Positions 1 to 9,886 of a stretch of 64,000 bases of DNA are shown piece after piece. Both the position numbers and the translations under genes were made by a program. This DNA is from Agarilytica sp045430345. Lineage in GTDB: Bacteria; Pseudomonadota; Gammaproteobacteria; Pseudomonadales; Cellvibrionaceae. Numbering within the stretch: position 1 is the first letter of the stretch; every line of letters starts with the position of its first letter. Location: NCBI GenBank assembly GCA_045430345.1, contig JAILXT010000001.1, positions 1,354,953 to 1,418,952 of the forward strand. Reading direction: 5' to 3'. The notes beneath the pieces were generated by a model. That model saw only the letters and a program-made list of their open reading frames with translations, made no database searches and was not told the DNA's origin.

Positions 1-156
1 GTGCGCCACGATGTTGATATGACCTTCTTTATGACACCATCAGAACTCGAAGAAATGGTTGAGCGTGTTGTTCACGCCGTAAACGACGCAATACAATATG
101 TCGATAGCCGAGAGGACGCAGAGCAAGACGGTTCAGAACCCAAAGAAGCGGAGTAA
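1..156 (+). CDS. C-terminal end of an unidentified protein (5' truncated by window edge)
   Basis: Frame 1 is open from the first base to a TAA at 154-156 and gives 51 residues. The tail is rich in Glu and Asp and contains an amphipathic helix (ELEEMVERVVHAV). The sequence starts with GTG, but this is probably mid-gene. I do not recognise the family; a helix of this sort closes many enzymes, so no function is proposed. Confidence 0.5.
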   Translation: MRHDVDMTFFMTPSELEEMVERVVHAVNDAIQYVDSREDAEQDGSEPKEAE

Positions 157-294
157 CTCCGCTTTATCCTTCCACGCCATTTCCGTTAGCCGCTGACTAT
201 CCCTAGCCATTTCCACACGACACTTGATGACTTTCCTCAGTGCTATTCCTATAATCTCTTTTCCATATTCAGTAACGCTCCCGATTCGCACGGA

Positions 295-1065
295 ATGATC
301 CGATCAAAAACTGTACATCTCGTTTTTTGCTTGCTGGTATACATAGCGAACACACTCCCATGCTTCGGCGAAACCGCCCTACGCTATAAAGTCATAGAAA
401 AGCGTGCGCATGATCCCACGTTATTCACCCAGGGTTTTTTCATAGAAGGAAATACGAGCTACGAATCCAGCGGGCTATTCGGCCAATCATTTGTCCGTGC
501 ATACGAAACAAGCTCCGAAGAAATTATTGCCGAAAAACGACTCTCTAAAAATATTTTTGCAGAAGGAATCACGCAATTTCAAAACAAATTGTACTTACTC
601 ACCTGGAAAGCAGGAAAAGCCCTGGTACTGGACCCCCAAACCCTGGATATCCTCTATCAGCATACATACCAAGGTGAAGGCTGGGGAATTACTCACGACC
701 AGAAAAAACTTATTACGAGTGATGGCTCACACATACTCAGTTTTAGAGATCCCTCAACGTTTAACACAACACGCACCATACCTGTTCACAATAGATGGCG
801 ACAATATAAGCATTTAAATGAACTGGAATTTGCGCAATCGGCAATTTGGGCTAACGTTTGGCAAAGTGATCTCATATTGAAAATATCCCCTAAAGACGGG
901 CAAATACTCGGTATCGTTAACCTAAAGGCCCTCGCCAAAGAGAACCGCTCTAAAAACAATCAACAAAACGTATTGAATGGTATCGCCTATGATAAACAAA
1001 GAGATGCGTTTTGGGTGACGGGGAAATTCTGGCCGTATAAGTACTTGATAGAATTTCTGCCTTAG
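295..1065 (+). CDS. Secreted glutaminyl-peptide cyclotransferase (glutamine cyclotransferase family)
   Basis: 256 residues. A signal peptide (hydrophobic stretch about 8-20, cleavage near residue 25, after CFG) sends it to the periplasm or outside. The family converts N-terminal Gln of peptides to pyroglutamate, using a five-bladed beta-propeller. Family hallmarks visible are TQGF and YESSG (about residues 45-60, holding the catalytic Glu region) and the closing signature NGIAYD...FWVTGKFWP near the C-terminus. Length fits the bacterial PF05096 family. It stands alone, with 138 nt of non-coding DNA before it and no obvious partner gene. The ATG at 295 has only a weak CGGA upstream. Confidence 0.85.
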   Translation: MIRSKTVHLVFCLLVYIANTLPCFGETALRYKVIEKRAHDPTLFTQGFFIEGNTSYESSGLFGQSFVRAYETSSEEIIAEKRLSKNIFAEGITQFQNKLYLLTWKAGKALVLDPQTLDILYQHTYQGEGWGITHDQKKLITSDGSHILSFRDPSTFNTTRTIPVHNRWRQYKHLNELEFAQSAIWANVWQSDLILKISPKDGQILGIVNLKALAKENRSKNNQQNVLNGIAYDKQRDAFWVTGKFWPYKYLIEFLP

Positions 1066-1249
1066 CAAAATTCGGCACAACTTCACACAAACAAGCAAGA
1101 TGATAAATGTGCCAGATACATTATTTACTGATACTATTGACCACGCTGATCGAGGTCGCTGTTGGCTTTGTTGAAACCCAATATGTCCGATATATAAATT
1201 ACAGCATATTAAACATGTGTACATAGGTTAATCATAAGGCCCCAAACTT

Positions 1250-2032
1250 TTGACAATATCGCCACACCGTATGCAGAAGGGCCCAGCCATGTTCTTGGCG
1301 CTCCTAATGCTACTCTCGCTCACCACTAGCCTCCCCACTCGTGCGGAGCAGCATCTACGAATGGGCTATGTAGAATTTGAACCGTATTACTTCACTGATT
1401 CTGAAGGTGAGGTAAAAGGCCACCTTGTAAACTTAGGTGAGCGCCTCGCTAAGCACGCCGGCTTTACCCTTGAGTATCAATCCTACCCTGTAAAACGACT
1501 CGCCAAATACGTGGTCAATGGCGAGGTCGATATTTTTTTTGGCATGCCCACCCTAACAGCCTTTGCAGAAGGTGCATTGATATCCTCCATGGCAATCGAT
1601 CAAATACAACTGAGGGCGTATACACTAAGCCCCATGCCTCCAATTCAAAAAAAAGAAGACCTGAAAGACAAACGGATTCTTATACTGCGGGGCTATAGCT
1701 ATGGTGATTGGATCCATTACATAAAAGCCCCCGAAAATAATATTGATTTTCGTATCGCGGATAGCCATGTACAAGCCCTAAGAATGCTAGTCCGCAGAGA
1801 TATCGACTACCTACTCGACTACAAACTTCCGGTTACACATGCTGCTCAAAAATTAAAATTGCCTGAATTACATTCAAATAGCATCGTGACTTTTGGGCCA
1901 CGGATGATGGTTTCCAAAAAAACTAAAAATGCGAAAGAGGTTATGACCAAGTTAGAAGTAGCTTTTGAAGAACTTTTTCCTAAAGGGGCTGAGGAAATCA
2001 AAGATAAATATCAGACCGAAGAAAAGAGGTAA
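1250..2032 (+). CDS. Periplasmic solute-binding protein, amino-acid-binding (SBP_bac_3) type
   Basis: 260 residues if translation begins at the TTG at 1250 (AAGG about 10 nt upstream); the ATG at 1271 gives 253 residues and a cleaner signal peptide ending at TRAEQ, so the start is unsettled. The mature part has the family pattern: a first strand (RMGYVEFEPYYF), a GEVDIFFGMP motif, and an RRDIDYLLDYK motif. Such proteins bind small polar ligands in the periplasm. No permease or ATPase gene adjoins it, so it may be an orphan sensor-like or secreted binding protein. It converges on the TonB receptor gene, with 15 nt between the stop codons. Confidence 0.8.
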   Translation: MTISPHRMQKGPAMFLALLMLLSLTTSLPTRAEQHLRMGYVEFEPYYFTDSEGEVKGHLVNLGERLAKHAGFTLEYQSYPVKRLAKYVVNGEVDIFFGMPTLTAFAEGALISSMAIDQIQLRAYTLSPMPPIQKKEDLKDKRILILRGYSYGDWIHYIKAPENNIDFRIADSHVQALRMLVRRDIDYLLDYKLPVTHAAQKLKLPELHSNSIVTFGPRMMVSKKTKNAKEVMTKLEVAFEELFPKGAEEIKDKYQTEEKR

Positions 2033-2047
2033 AAACAAACAACATAA

Positions 2048-4675
2048 TTATTCAAACCTGCGCGAAACGGAAAGCGAGAATGTTCTCGGGTCGCCATAAA
2101 AGGCAGTCCCCACACCTGCGGCTGGAAAATTGTAACCGCCAATACGATACCTTTTATCACTCAGATTCTTTCCTGATAGGCCAAGCTGCCAACGCTCGTC
2201 ATATGAACTCCACGCAACACTCGCATCAACTAATGTGTAACCGCTTTGATCTAGCGTGCTTTCGGCAGCAAATATATGTATTGCGCTCTGATAATTAAGC
2301 AGGAATCCCACTGAAAATTCCCCACCCCACACTTCCATCTCCGCTCTCAAACCAAGTGATGTTGTTGTTTCGGGCGCATATGAAAAAAACCGATAGTCCG
2401 CGATATTTATTCCAGCACCAACCAAGAAAGTATCGAATTTAGCTGACATATAGCCATAACCAAAATCCAAATAAAGACCTTCTTGTAAATTCACAAATAT
2501 TTCAAACTCCGCCCCTTTGATTGTGGCACTCGCAGTATTAGTGACGGCCCCCACAAAACCATCAAGTACTCCATCCCCATTTTGATCAACCATAAGTGCG
2601 CCTGGGATCTGTATATCCGAATAATCACTGTAAAAAAGAGTGATGCTCGTTCTAACACGCTCTTGATGCGATACTGTTTTTAAACCAAGTTCATAGGTTT
2701 CAATAAACTCGGGCATAAATCCGCTTCTTACTGCCTCTTCGGAATAATCTCCTCGAGGGTCAAAACTACCAGACCGAAAACCGGTGCTATATTGAGAATA
2801 GAGATGCAGAGAATCCGTTGGTTTCCAGCTCACACTCAGCCGAGGCGTAAACTTCGTGTCCCTTCGAGCACCTTTAAAATGGGGAACAACTTCGTTTCCG
2901 TTGTCATCAAAAATAGGCGTAACGATCGATTCAACCTCTCCTCCAAAAAACGGAGACACAAAGGTATCAGTTCTAGGAACTTCGAATTCATCTTGAATAA
3001 TTTCTACCCTGCGAGAATCAACGGTATACCTTGCTCCAAGTGACATCGTGAGCGATGAGAATACATCGAAATTCAGACTAAAAAATATTGCCTCACTTTC
3101 GACGTCTAAATCACCTAAAGTAAACAAAGCAGAATTAAGCTCGCCCGTCTCGACAGATCCATCTATCTCTGTATCGTAGGCATTAAATGCTGAAGCCTCG
3201 AGGTAATATAAACCAACCAGCCCCCAAAAATGATCATGCTCAAACTTTAATCGAAACTCTTGCGTCATTTGTTTATTTTTATACATAACTGCTGAGTTAA
3301 GGATCGCTTCGTCTAGGGAATCAAAGTCAATAGGGGACTGGCTTTCGTCCTCACGATAAGCCGTGATCGACTCTAGCGAGTAGTGCTGGTTTATATTCCA
3401 GTCTAAAAACGAAGAAAGATCTGTAGCTATCAACTGACTGTCATCCACAGGGTGAGCCCCGAGTGAATTACCCGCATAAGTATCGTACACATTGCTCAAC
3501 GGTTCTTCTCCTTCGTCGAGTATATGACGGTGACCAGACCGAGGATTAGAATCATCAACGGTACGACTACCCACAACACGAAGAAATACATCATCTCTCG
3601 GAAAATATTCCGCAACAAGCCTACCAACAACAACTTCCTTATTATAATTATCCTCTCCTGTATTCAGGTTTTTCCCAAAGCCCTCGCGATTTAAGTACCC
3701 AGCGCTCACGCCAAGTTTTAGAGAACTATCCAACAACGGTATAGCCCCGCTTACAATAAGGTCCTTCTGCCCATATGAACCAGTGAATGCTTTAACCTTC
3801 GTGAAGGCTTCATTGGGCAACGCTTTGGTCACATATTTAACGGCTCCACCCACGGTATTACGACCGTATAACGTTCCTTGGGGGCCTCTCAGAATCTCCA
3901 CCCGCTCAACATCATAAATATCTAAAACGGCTCCCTGTGGCCGGCTAAGATATACATCGTCAACATATATACCCACGCCAGACTCAAACCCTACAAGAGG
4001 ATCTACCTGCCCTACCCCTCGAATATAAGCCGCCAGTGAACTATTCGTCGCACGAACGACACTTAGCGATACATTTACCAAGCTCGGTCCCAGCTGCACG
4101 ATATCCCGTATTGCATCGCGGTCCAAATCCTCTTCAGTTTTTACCGAAAGGGAGATGGGAACATCAATTATAGATTCTTCTTTATGACGAGCGGAAACAA
4201 CAATTACATCCTCCACTTCACGTACATGTGCCGCTATACTTTCCATCTCAACTTCGGTAGAAAGCCCGTCGCCAGCCCGCTCGGTTATGATTGCCGTTTT
4301 CGACGCATCTTCAATACTTAGCACTAAACCCGTACCATTCAAAAGTAATTCAAGACCTCGTTTTAATCGATACCGACCGGAAACTCCGCTCGCCCTCTGC
4401 TCTGTGACGAGCTGGGCAGGCACAATAATATTCACATCCGCCTGAAGCCCAAATTCGACCAAACCGCTTTTCAAACTTTGGGGGGGGATATCAAAATGAA
4501 TGATTTTTTTCGACAACGAAGAGATATCGGGTTGATGAGTAGGGCTATCCGCGGAGCTATAACCACAAAAACTCAAGAATACAAGGGCGCTAATAGTAGA
4601 TACAAAGCCCACGAGACGGAAATTAACGCATTTCAGCATAAATTCGCTAAAAGGGTCATTGTTCAAAACACGCAT
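2048..4675 (-). CDS. TonB-dependent outer-membrane receptor with N-terminal signalling (STN) domain
   Basis: 875 residues. An N-terminal export signal (hydrophobic about 20-38) is followed by an STN/secretin-TonB short domain (about 50-130: HFDIPPQSLKSGLVEF, then LLNGTGL), a TonB-box-like EDVIVVSA, a plug domain (VERVEILRGPQGTLYGRN at about 250-270) and a 22-strand-type barrel ending in aromatic-Arg-Phe-Glu. The plug wording is that of the large receptor group common in sphingomonads and Cellvibrio relatives. The STN domain plus the divergent FecI/FecR genes show that it is a transducer as well as a transporter. The substrate is unknown. An alternative ATG lies at 4639. Confidence 0.92.
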   Translation of the reverse strand: MRVLNNDPFSEFMLKCVNFRLVGFVSTISALVFLSFCGYSSADSPTHQPDISSLSKKIIHFDIPPQSLKSGLVEFGLQADVNIIVPAQLVTEQRASGVSGRYRLKRGLELLLNGTGLVLSIEDASKTAIITERAGDGLSTEVEMESIAAHVREVEDVIVVSARHKEESIIDVPISLSVKTEEDLDRDAIRDIVQLGPSLVNVSLSVVRATNSSLAAYIRGVGQVDPLVGFESGVGIYVDDVYLSRPQGAVLDIYDVERVEILRGPQGTLYGRNTVGGAVKYVTKALPNEAFTKVKAFTGSYGQKDLIVSGAIPLLDSSLKLGVSAGYLNREGFGKNLNTGEDNYNKEVVVGRLVAEYFPRDDVFLRVVGSRTVDDSNPRSGHRHILDEGEEPLSNVYDTYAGNSLGAHPVDDSQLIATDLSSFLDWNINQHYSLESITAYREDESQSPIDFDSLDEAILNSAVMYKNKQMTQEFRLKFEHDHFWGLVGLYYLEASAFNAYDTEIDGSVETGELNSALFTLGDLDVESEAIFFSLNFDVFSSLTMSLGARYTVDSRRVEIIQDEFEVPRTDTFVSPFFGGEVESIVTPIFDDNGNEVVPHFKGARRDTKFTPRLSVSWKPTDSLHLYSQYSTGFRSGSFDPRGDYSEEAVRSGFMPEFIETYELGLKTVSHQERVRTSITLFYSDYSDIQIPGALMVDQNGDGVLDGFVGAVTNTASATIKGAEFEIFVNLQEGLYLDFGYGYMSAKFDTFLVGAGINIADYRFFSYAPETTTSLGLRAEMEVWGGEFSVGFLLNYQSAIHIFAAESTLDQSGYTLVDASVAWSSYDERWQLGLSGKNLSDKRYRIGGYNFPAAGVGTAFYGDPRTFSLSVSRRFE

Positions 4676-4840
4676 ATCAGATGCATTCCCTTCACCTATT
4701 TCATTATTTTTTGCCGATACTACATGAATTTTTGAGGGTTTTCATTTTAACGGTGTCTTCCTTGTGAGATAGGTAAGTATTCGATCGATAATCATAGGCT
4801 TTCGGATGCTCCTGAGGTTGAACCGGATGAATGACACTAC

Positions 4841-5368
4841 ATGCTATCTTCGAGTACTGAAAGCACACGGATATCGATAAAACATCACTTTATCAGGTCT
4901 CTTTTTATTTCATATGCGTCCGACCTGAGGGGGTTTATCGCCGTAAAATTCGGCGACCCGAGTAACGCTGAAGATATTGTTCAAGATGCTTTTCAAAACC
5001 TGATGGGGATGGATGCCCCTGAAACTATCGAGGATCCGAAAGCCTACTTATACAAGGCAGCAAGAAATCTCGCACTCAATCGTATTCGAAAACAGAAACA
5101 CCATGAAAGCTATATTTCATCACAAGACCACAATGAGCAGTACTTACCCCCGGAAAGATCCGTGCATGCGACAATAGACCTTGAAAAAACACAGGCAGGC
5201 ATAGACAAATTACCCCCAAAATACCAAAAAGCTTTTTTAATGAGCCGAGTCCACGCAAAAACATACAACGAAATTAGTGCAGAATTAGGCGTATCTGTCA
5301 GCACTGTAGAAAAATATATTATTACGACACTAAAGTTTTTGCGAGAGCAACTGGATCGTAACGGGTAA
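4841..5368 (+). CDS. ECF-family RNA polymerase sigma factor (FecI type)
   Basis: 175 residues with sigma region 2 (VKFGDPSNAEDIVQDAF, about 35-55) and region 4 with a helix-turn-helix (TYNEISAELGVSVSTVEKYI, about 138-160). The length is normal for FecI-like iron-starvation sigma factors. It is divergent from the STN-bearing receptor and is followed after 8 nt by a FecR-like gene, the standard cell-surface signalling layout. The 165 nt between it and the receptor gene should hold both promoters. It probably directs transcription of the receptor and perhaps of the esterase downstream. Confidence 0.92.
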   Translation: MLSSSTESTRISIKHHFIRSLFISYASDLRGFIAVKFGDPSNAEDIVQDAFQNLMGMDAPETIEDPKAYLYKAARNLALNRIRKQKHHESYISSQDHNEQYLPPERSVHATIDLEKTQAGIDKLPPKYQKAFLMSRVHAKTYNEISAELGVSVSTVEKYIITTLKFLREQLDRNG

Positions 5369-5376
5369 AAATTGAT

Positions 5377-6378
5377 ATGTTTAAGCTATTTTCTAAAAGT
5401 CATCGAATAGAAGACGAAGCGCTTCGATGGGTTGCCCGCTTACAATCTCCGAGCCTAACCAGCCAACAAGAAGCCCTGTTCTTCTCATGGCTCGATATCA
5501 GTACAGCGCATCAAGCCGCTTATGTAAATGCCGAAGCTATTTGGCAACAAGGCCATATCTTAGAATCCATCCCAAGAGAGGAAGATAAGACACTCAAAAG
5601 GAAACGATTCGACTTCAGTATACCTGCATTTAATTTCCCCAAAATCGTCGCCCCTGTGGCCACCGCAGGTGTTTTAGTCCTGTTATTTGGCTTGGAGCTT
5701 CTCCCCCCTTTCAACCAGACTCCTCAACAGGACCATGAAACCCAGACAGGAGAACGGCAGGAAGTTGTTTTAGATGATGGTTCAAGACTTATGTTAAACA
5801 CAAATGCCAGTATTACCGTTTCATTTAACCGTGACCAGAGGCTCGTTAAGTTAAACCGAGGCGAAGTCTATTTTGATATTGAAAAAGATAAAAACCGCCC
5901 CTTCAATGTACTAACTGCATCTGGGTCAGTGAGGGTGCTTGGCACACAGTTTTCTGTTTTTGATAATAAAAAAGACGTGATTGTTACCGTAGTTGAAGGA
6001 AAAGTTAGCTTATCGAACGATAAAGACCCCATCAACTCTTTCCTTCCGCTCATTACGCTTACTAAAGATCAGCGCCTTTCCTTAGGCCAAGCAAATGCCA
6101 AACTAGAACCTGTACCTGTAAACGCCAAATCAAAAACTTCATGGGTAAAAAACAAACTTGTTTATCAGGGAGAAACTCTGAAAGAGGTCGTGCGCGACAT
6201 CAACCGTTATTACCAATCAAAATTAATACTTGGTGACGAGGCGCTATCAAATAAAGAAGTCGTCGCAGTCCTTCAGTTGGATGACTTTTCGTCTACACTA
6301 AACGCTTTAAAAAGCTCTCTCAATTTAAAATCATCAGTTGACCCCGAGTTACAGCACATCACCCTCTCTTCTCGATAG
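5377..6378 (+). CDS. FecR-family anti-sigma/sigma regulator
   Basis: 333 residues: a cytoplasmic N-terminal DUF4880-like region (EALRWVARLQSPSLTSQQE, F.SWLD..TAHQAAY), one transmembrane helix (about 92-108, VATAGVLVLLFGLELL), then the periplasmic FecR domain (FDIEKDKNRPFNVLTASG, VRVLGTQFSV, VTVVEGKV) and a C-terminal STN-like region that would dock with the receptor's signalling domain. It lies in an operon with the sigma gene. By family knowledge it relays receptor occupancy across the inner membrane, usually after proteolysis that includes RseP; an rseP gene is present at 33.1-34.5 kb. Confidence 0.9.
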   Translation: MFKLFSKSHRIEDEALRWVARLQSPSLTSQQEALFFSWLDISTAHQAAYVNAEAIWQQGHILESIPREEDKTLKRKRFDFSIPAFNFPKIVAPVATAGVLVLLFGLELLPPFNQTPQQDHETQTGERQEVVLDDGSRLMLNTNASITVSFNRDQRLVKLNRGEVYFDIEKDKNRPFNVLTASGSVRVLGTQFSVFDNKKDVIVTVVEGKVSLSNDKDPINSFLPLITLTKDQRLSLGQANAKLEPVPVNAKSKTSWVKNKLVYQGETLKEVVRDINRYYQSKLILGDEALSNKEVVAVLQLDDFSSTLNALKSSLNLKSSVDPELQHITLSSR

Positions 6379-6596
6379 ATAACGCCATAATACACAAAAA
6401 ATATTCTCCCTCCTCAACCGAGCATTCGCCATATATGCTCGGTGATTAAAAATATTTCTTTTCCCAAAAGTAATTTGGAGGTATTGCCCATCCTAAATGT
6501 TTTCCATCTGATACTGGATATTTCTCGAATTCGGGAAATTCTAGTTATCAAGCTATATATAAAAACAATACGAGCCTCACACCTATGGAGATCAGT

Positions 6597-8321
6597 ATGA
6601 AGCACCTATTTTTAAGGAAAACGCATTTAATTAAATTGTCGATGAGTATGTTTATCATATTATTATCGAGCCAGTCCTACGCATTCTGGGGATACCAACC
6701 GTCACTGCTCAAAACAATTAGTGACGGAAAAATCCAAGGCACCGAGGATAACTATAATACTCACGTATTCAAAGGCATCCCCTACGCTGCCGCCCCAATA
6801 AATGATTTAAGGTGGCGAGCGCCACAAGACGTTACGCCTTGGGAAGGTGTTCGTGATACCACTGAATTTGGGTCCGTCTGTGCGCAGACAGGGACCTTCT
6901 GGGGCACAGACAAACCAGAAGAGTTCGCCACAGCGATTGGCAGTGAAGACTGTCTATTTATGAACGTATGGCGTCCTAATAACTACAAAAAAAATCTTCC
7001 TGTTTTATTGTGGATACATGGTGGCTCGAACTCTCGAGGTAGTGGATCCTTCGACGCTTACAATGGCGCTCATCTAGCGTCAAATGCAAATGCCGTCGTG
7101 ATAACAATAAACTTCCGATTAGGGGCATTTGGTTGGGCATACAATTCGTTTACCGATAATGGAGACCCAGAAGATGCGTCCGGCAACTACGCGCTTCTCG
7201 ATATGATTAAATCTCTAGAGTGGGTACAAAACAATATACGAGAATTTGGCGGTAACCCCAGGAAGGTAACAATTGCAGGAAACTCCTCCGGCTGCGGCGC
7301 CGTATGGGGCCTTATGCACTCGCCACTTGCAAACGATTTATTTCATCGCGCAATATGCTCAGGCGGGGGTCCTGGTGGACTGAGCGCAGAAGTCGGACAG
7401 TTAATCAGTGACTCTCTCATCGATTCATTGTTGGTGGGAATGGGCTTAGCTCCCGACCTAGCTTCAGCAGCATCATATAGACAAAGCCAAGGAGATGCTT
7501 GGGTCGCAGACTTTATGCGCTCAATTCCCGCTGAGATCCTCGCGAACGCCGTCCCTAGGTCTCCCTCTAATTATATCGATGGTTATGTCATACCCGAACT
7601 CAGCTTAGAATCCATAGAGGCCGGCGCATACAATCAAGTCCCTATGATTATTGGCTCCACCAAAAACGAAACGACTATGATTTTAGGCTTCCTCGCTGGC
7701 TTCTTTAACGGCACAAGTGCCTCGAGCCCATTGTTGTGGGATCAATTAAATAGTGACCCGAATACTCTCTCAGCTACCGATATTATTAACCCCAGTATTT
7801 ATCCTCTGTATGCGGGTATAGAAGATGCGTTCAGTTATGCTTGGAATCTTTCAATAGATAACTCCGCAGCTAATGCACGCAAGCACAATCCCCAAATATT
7901 CCGCTACGATTTTGAATGGGACAATGTCCCCGCCCCTTGGGATGAAGCATTAGGAGCGACCCACACACTTGATCTCCCATTTATGTTCGGAAACTTCATT
8001 ACCGACAAAGACAACGTACATAAGTTCGCATGGACTGAAGATAATAAAGCCAGCCGGGAGACGTTATCTGATCAATTTATGAAATACATTGCTAGGTTTA
8101 TGCGCACTGGCAACCCTAACGCCGGATGGGGTTTGCCTCGGTGGAAACGCTGGAATACTACCTCACACACACATCTAAACACTAAGATTCTACTTGATGA
8201 CCCAATTCAAGGATCGAGTGAACAGAAGAACTACGAGGAGTTTGAACAGATGCTCTTAGACTTAGACCCTACGTCTAAAAGTATTGTGGAATCACTTACG
8301 CAAGGGATGTGGTTGCAGTAA
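6597..8321 (+). CDS. Secreted type-B carboxylesterase / para-nitrobenzyl-esterase-like hydrolase
   Basis: 574 residues from the ATG at 6597, preferred over the in-frame ATG at 6585 because GGAG at 6588-6591 sits 5 nt before it. Signal peptide at about 1-29. An alpha/beta hydrolase with the family landmarks: FKGIPYAAAP, the EDCLFMNVW disulfide-loop motif, oxyanion HGG (141-143), the nucleophile elbow GNSSG with Ser230, an acidic residue in GSTKNE, and His in GATHTLDLP. The elbow is unusual: most relatives have GESAG. It follows fecR by 218 nt, so it may belong to the same regulon. The substrate is unknown, but the company of a TonB receptor suggests extracellular or periplasmic ester hydrolysis linked to uptake. 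Confidence 0.88.
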   Translation: MKHLFLRKTHLIKLSMSMFIILLSSQSYAFWGYQPSLLKTISDGKIQGTEDNYNTHVFKGIPYAAAPINDLRWRAPQDVTPWEGVRDTTEFGSVCAQTGTFWGTDKPEEFATAIGSEDCLFMNVWRPNNYKKNLPVLLWIHGGSNSRGSGSFDAYNGAHLASNANAVVITINFRLGAFGWAYNSFTDNGDPEDASGNYALLDMIKSLEWVQNNIREFGGNPRKVTIAGNSSGCGAVWGLMHSPLANDLFHRAICSGGGPGGLSAEVGQLISDSLIDSLLVGMGLAPDLASAASYRQSQGDAWVADFMRSIPAEILANAVPRSPSNYIDGYVIPELSLESIEAGAYNQVPMIIGSTKNETTMILGFLAGFFNGTSASSPLLWDQLNSDPNTLSATDIINPSIYPLYAGIEDAFSYAWNLSIDNSAANARKHNPQIFRYDFEWDNVPAPWDEALGATHTLDLPFMFGNFITDKDNVHKFAWTEDNKASRETLSDQFMKYIARFMRTGNPNAGWGLPRWKRWNTTSHTHLNTKILLDDPIQGSSEQKNYEEFEQMLLDLDPTSKSIVESLTQGMWLQ

Positions 8322-9142
8322 CCCTCAATAGATTAAAAATCTCAAAATGAAAAGCGCGGTACATACCGCGCTTAATTTATAAACGTTACATATACATTCA
8401 ACAAAGAACAAAAATAAGAACAAGAGGGTTGGCCAAAAAAAGCGCGGCCGAAACCGCGCATCTCGTCGGCTAAACGATAACCTTTTTAAATGATAGAAAG
8501 ACCACAAACACCGCTACCATTTAACAAAATCGGGCTCCCTTAAAAGTGAGTACCTTTAAGGAATTATCGAAGATCAGATATAATCTTCATTTACAGCGCT
8601 CAACACGAATCGAGCGTAAAACCATCAATACGAACAAAGCACAAACCAAACTCAACAAAAGACAAGTTTAACTAATATTTTTCATCGCTTGTTGAATTTT
8701 AGTTTAACAGCACATTAACGATCCGTCACCCCCTCTGATGTAATAGACAAACTAAAAAGTTCATGATATTTAAATCGGCTTTTAATAAGTAAACGCTATA
8801 TACTTTCCATATTGAATAGCGATTAACTCTACAAAAAGTGTTTTTACTCATCAAAAACTTCGCACACACCAGAAAAAAGAGCTTTGCAAACAAGATAAAA
8901 TGCTAACTGTTTCAAAAAATTACCCCTAAAATCCCTCTACATTAGTCTCTTACTTAAAACTGCATTATTTAGAGGCGATCGAATCAATCGCTTTTTCACG
9001 TAACGTATCCGTCAGAGCAGCAAAAAAAATAGACGTTTTAACTATCATAGCCCCTACCCGCATATACATATCAAGGGAAGAACCAACAAAGTACAATCCC
9101 ATCATCAAAATACTTATGGCTATTTATTAGGTCTATTTTTTT
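8322..9142. other. 821-nt AT-rich gap without a convincing gene
   Basis: Contains the esterase terminator, a second hairpin with the same GCGCGG...CCGCGC arms at 8442-8459, and an inverted repeat CCTTAAA/TTTAAGG at 8538-8561. The rest is A/T-rich with frequent stops in all frames. No RNA gene was recognised, but a small RNA cannot be excluded. The cobB promoter must lie at its right end. Confidence 0.5.
8352..8373 (+). terminator. Intrinsic-terminator-like hairpin after the carboxylesterase gene
   Basis: Perfect 10-bp stem AAGCGCGGTA / TACCGCGCTT with a 2-nt loop, followed by AATTTAT and lying about 30 nt after the esterase stop. The T-tract is weak. Confidence 0.6.
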
Positions 9143-9853
9143 ATGATTAACGCTGGAGAATTTAGCCGAATCGTTGTCCTAACTGGCGCGGGTATTTCTG
9201 CCGAATCCGGCTTGAAGACCTTTCGAGATAGCGGCGGCTTATGGGAAGGTCATCGCGTGGAAGACGTTGCGACACCCGAAGCGTTTGAACGCTCACCCGA
9301 AGTCGTTCAAACGTTTTATAACATGCGTCGAACACAATTATTAGACTCAGCAAAACCGAATGCCGCACATAAGGCCTTGGCTACGTTCTCCGATCAGTAT
9401 GCTGGGGCATTCACTCTCATCACTCAAAACGTCGATGACCTGCATGAACGCGGAGGCAGTCAAAATGTCCTGCATATGCATGGTGAGCTATTACAAGCCA
9501 GGTGTATAAACTCAGCGCAAGTTTTTAACATCGATTCCGATATTACCTTGGAAAGCACCTGTGCCTGTTGCCACAGAATGGGGCTTCTACGGCCAAATAT
9601 CGTGTGGTTTGGTGAAATACCGATGCATATGGAGCAAATAGAAGCGGCGTTACTCGCTTGCGACCTTTTTGTGTCCATTGGCACATCCGGTCAGGTCTAC
9701 CCTGCCGCTGGCTTCGTTCAGCTCGCTAAACATGCCGGGGCAACTACCGTAGAACTCAACCTTGAGCCCAGTGACGGGCATTCACGCTTCGACCATGCCT
9801 ACCATGGCCCTGCGACCCGCATCATCCCCCAGTTTTTCTCATTATCACGATAA
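9143..9853 (+). CDS. cobB: NAD-dependent protein deacylase (sirtuin, CobB type)
   Basis: 236 residues. It removes acyl groups from protein lysines using NAD. Visible motifs: GAGISAESGLKTFRD (NAD-binding, about 15-29), TQNVDDLHERGG (about 94-105), the catalytic His113 in HMHGE, a single Cys121 plus CACC (140-143) as likely zinc ligands, IGTSG, and VELNLEP. Tyr59 and Arg62 (YNMR) match the pair that allows bacterial CobB enzymes to accept succinyl-lysine as well as acetyl-lysine. The zinc region resembles that of E. coli CobB. The ATG at 9143 has only a distant AGG upstream. Confidence 0.95.
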   Translation: MINAGEFSRIVVLTGAGISAESGLKTFRDSGGLWEGHRVEDVATPEAFERSPEVVQTFYNMRRTQLLDSAKPNAAHKALATFSDQYAGAFTLITQNVDDLHERGGSQNVLHMHGELLQARCINSAQVFNIDSDITLESTCACCHRMGLLRPNIVWFGEIPMHMEQIEAALLACDLFVSIGTSGQVYPAAGFVQLAKHAGATTVELNLEPSDGHSRFDHAYHGPATRIIPQFFSLSR

Positions 9854-9886
9854 TTTACGCCATTTTTTTGCAGAAACTTTGCGAGG

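Noticed and set aside
1140..1200. GGCTTTGTTGA string similar to terminal repeats of some insertion sequences
   Set aside because: No transposase frame, no second inverted repeat and no target duplication nearby.
922..1224. 100-codon minus-strand frame overlapping the glutaminyl cyclotransferase end
   Set aside because: Overlaps the conserved C-terminal signature of the cyclotransferase; its composition and lack of a ribosome site argue against it.
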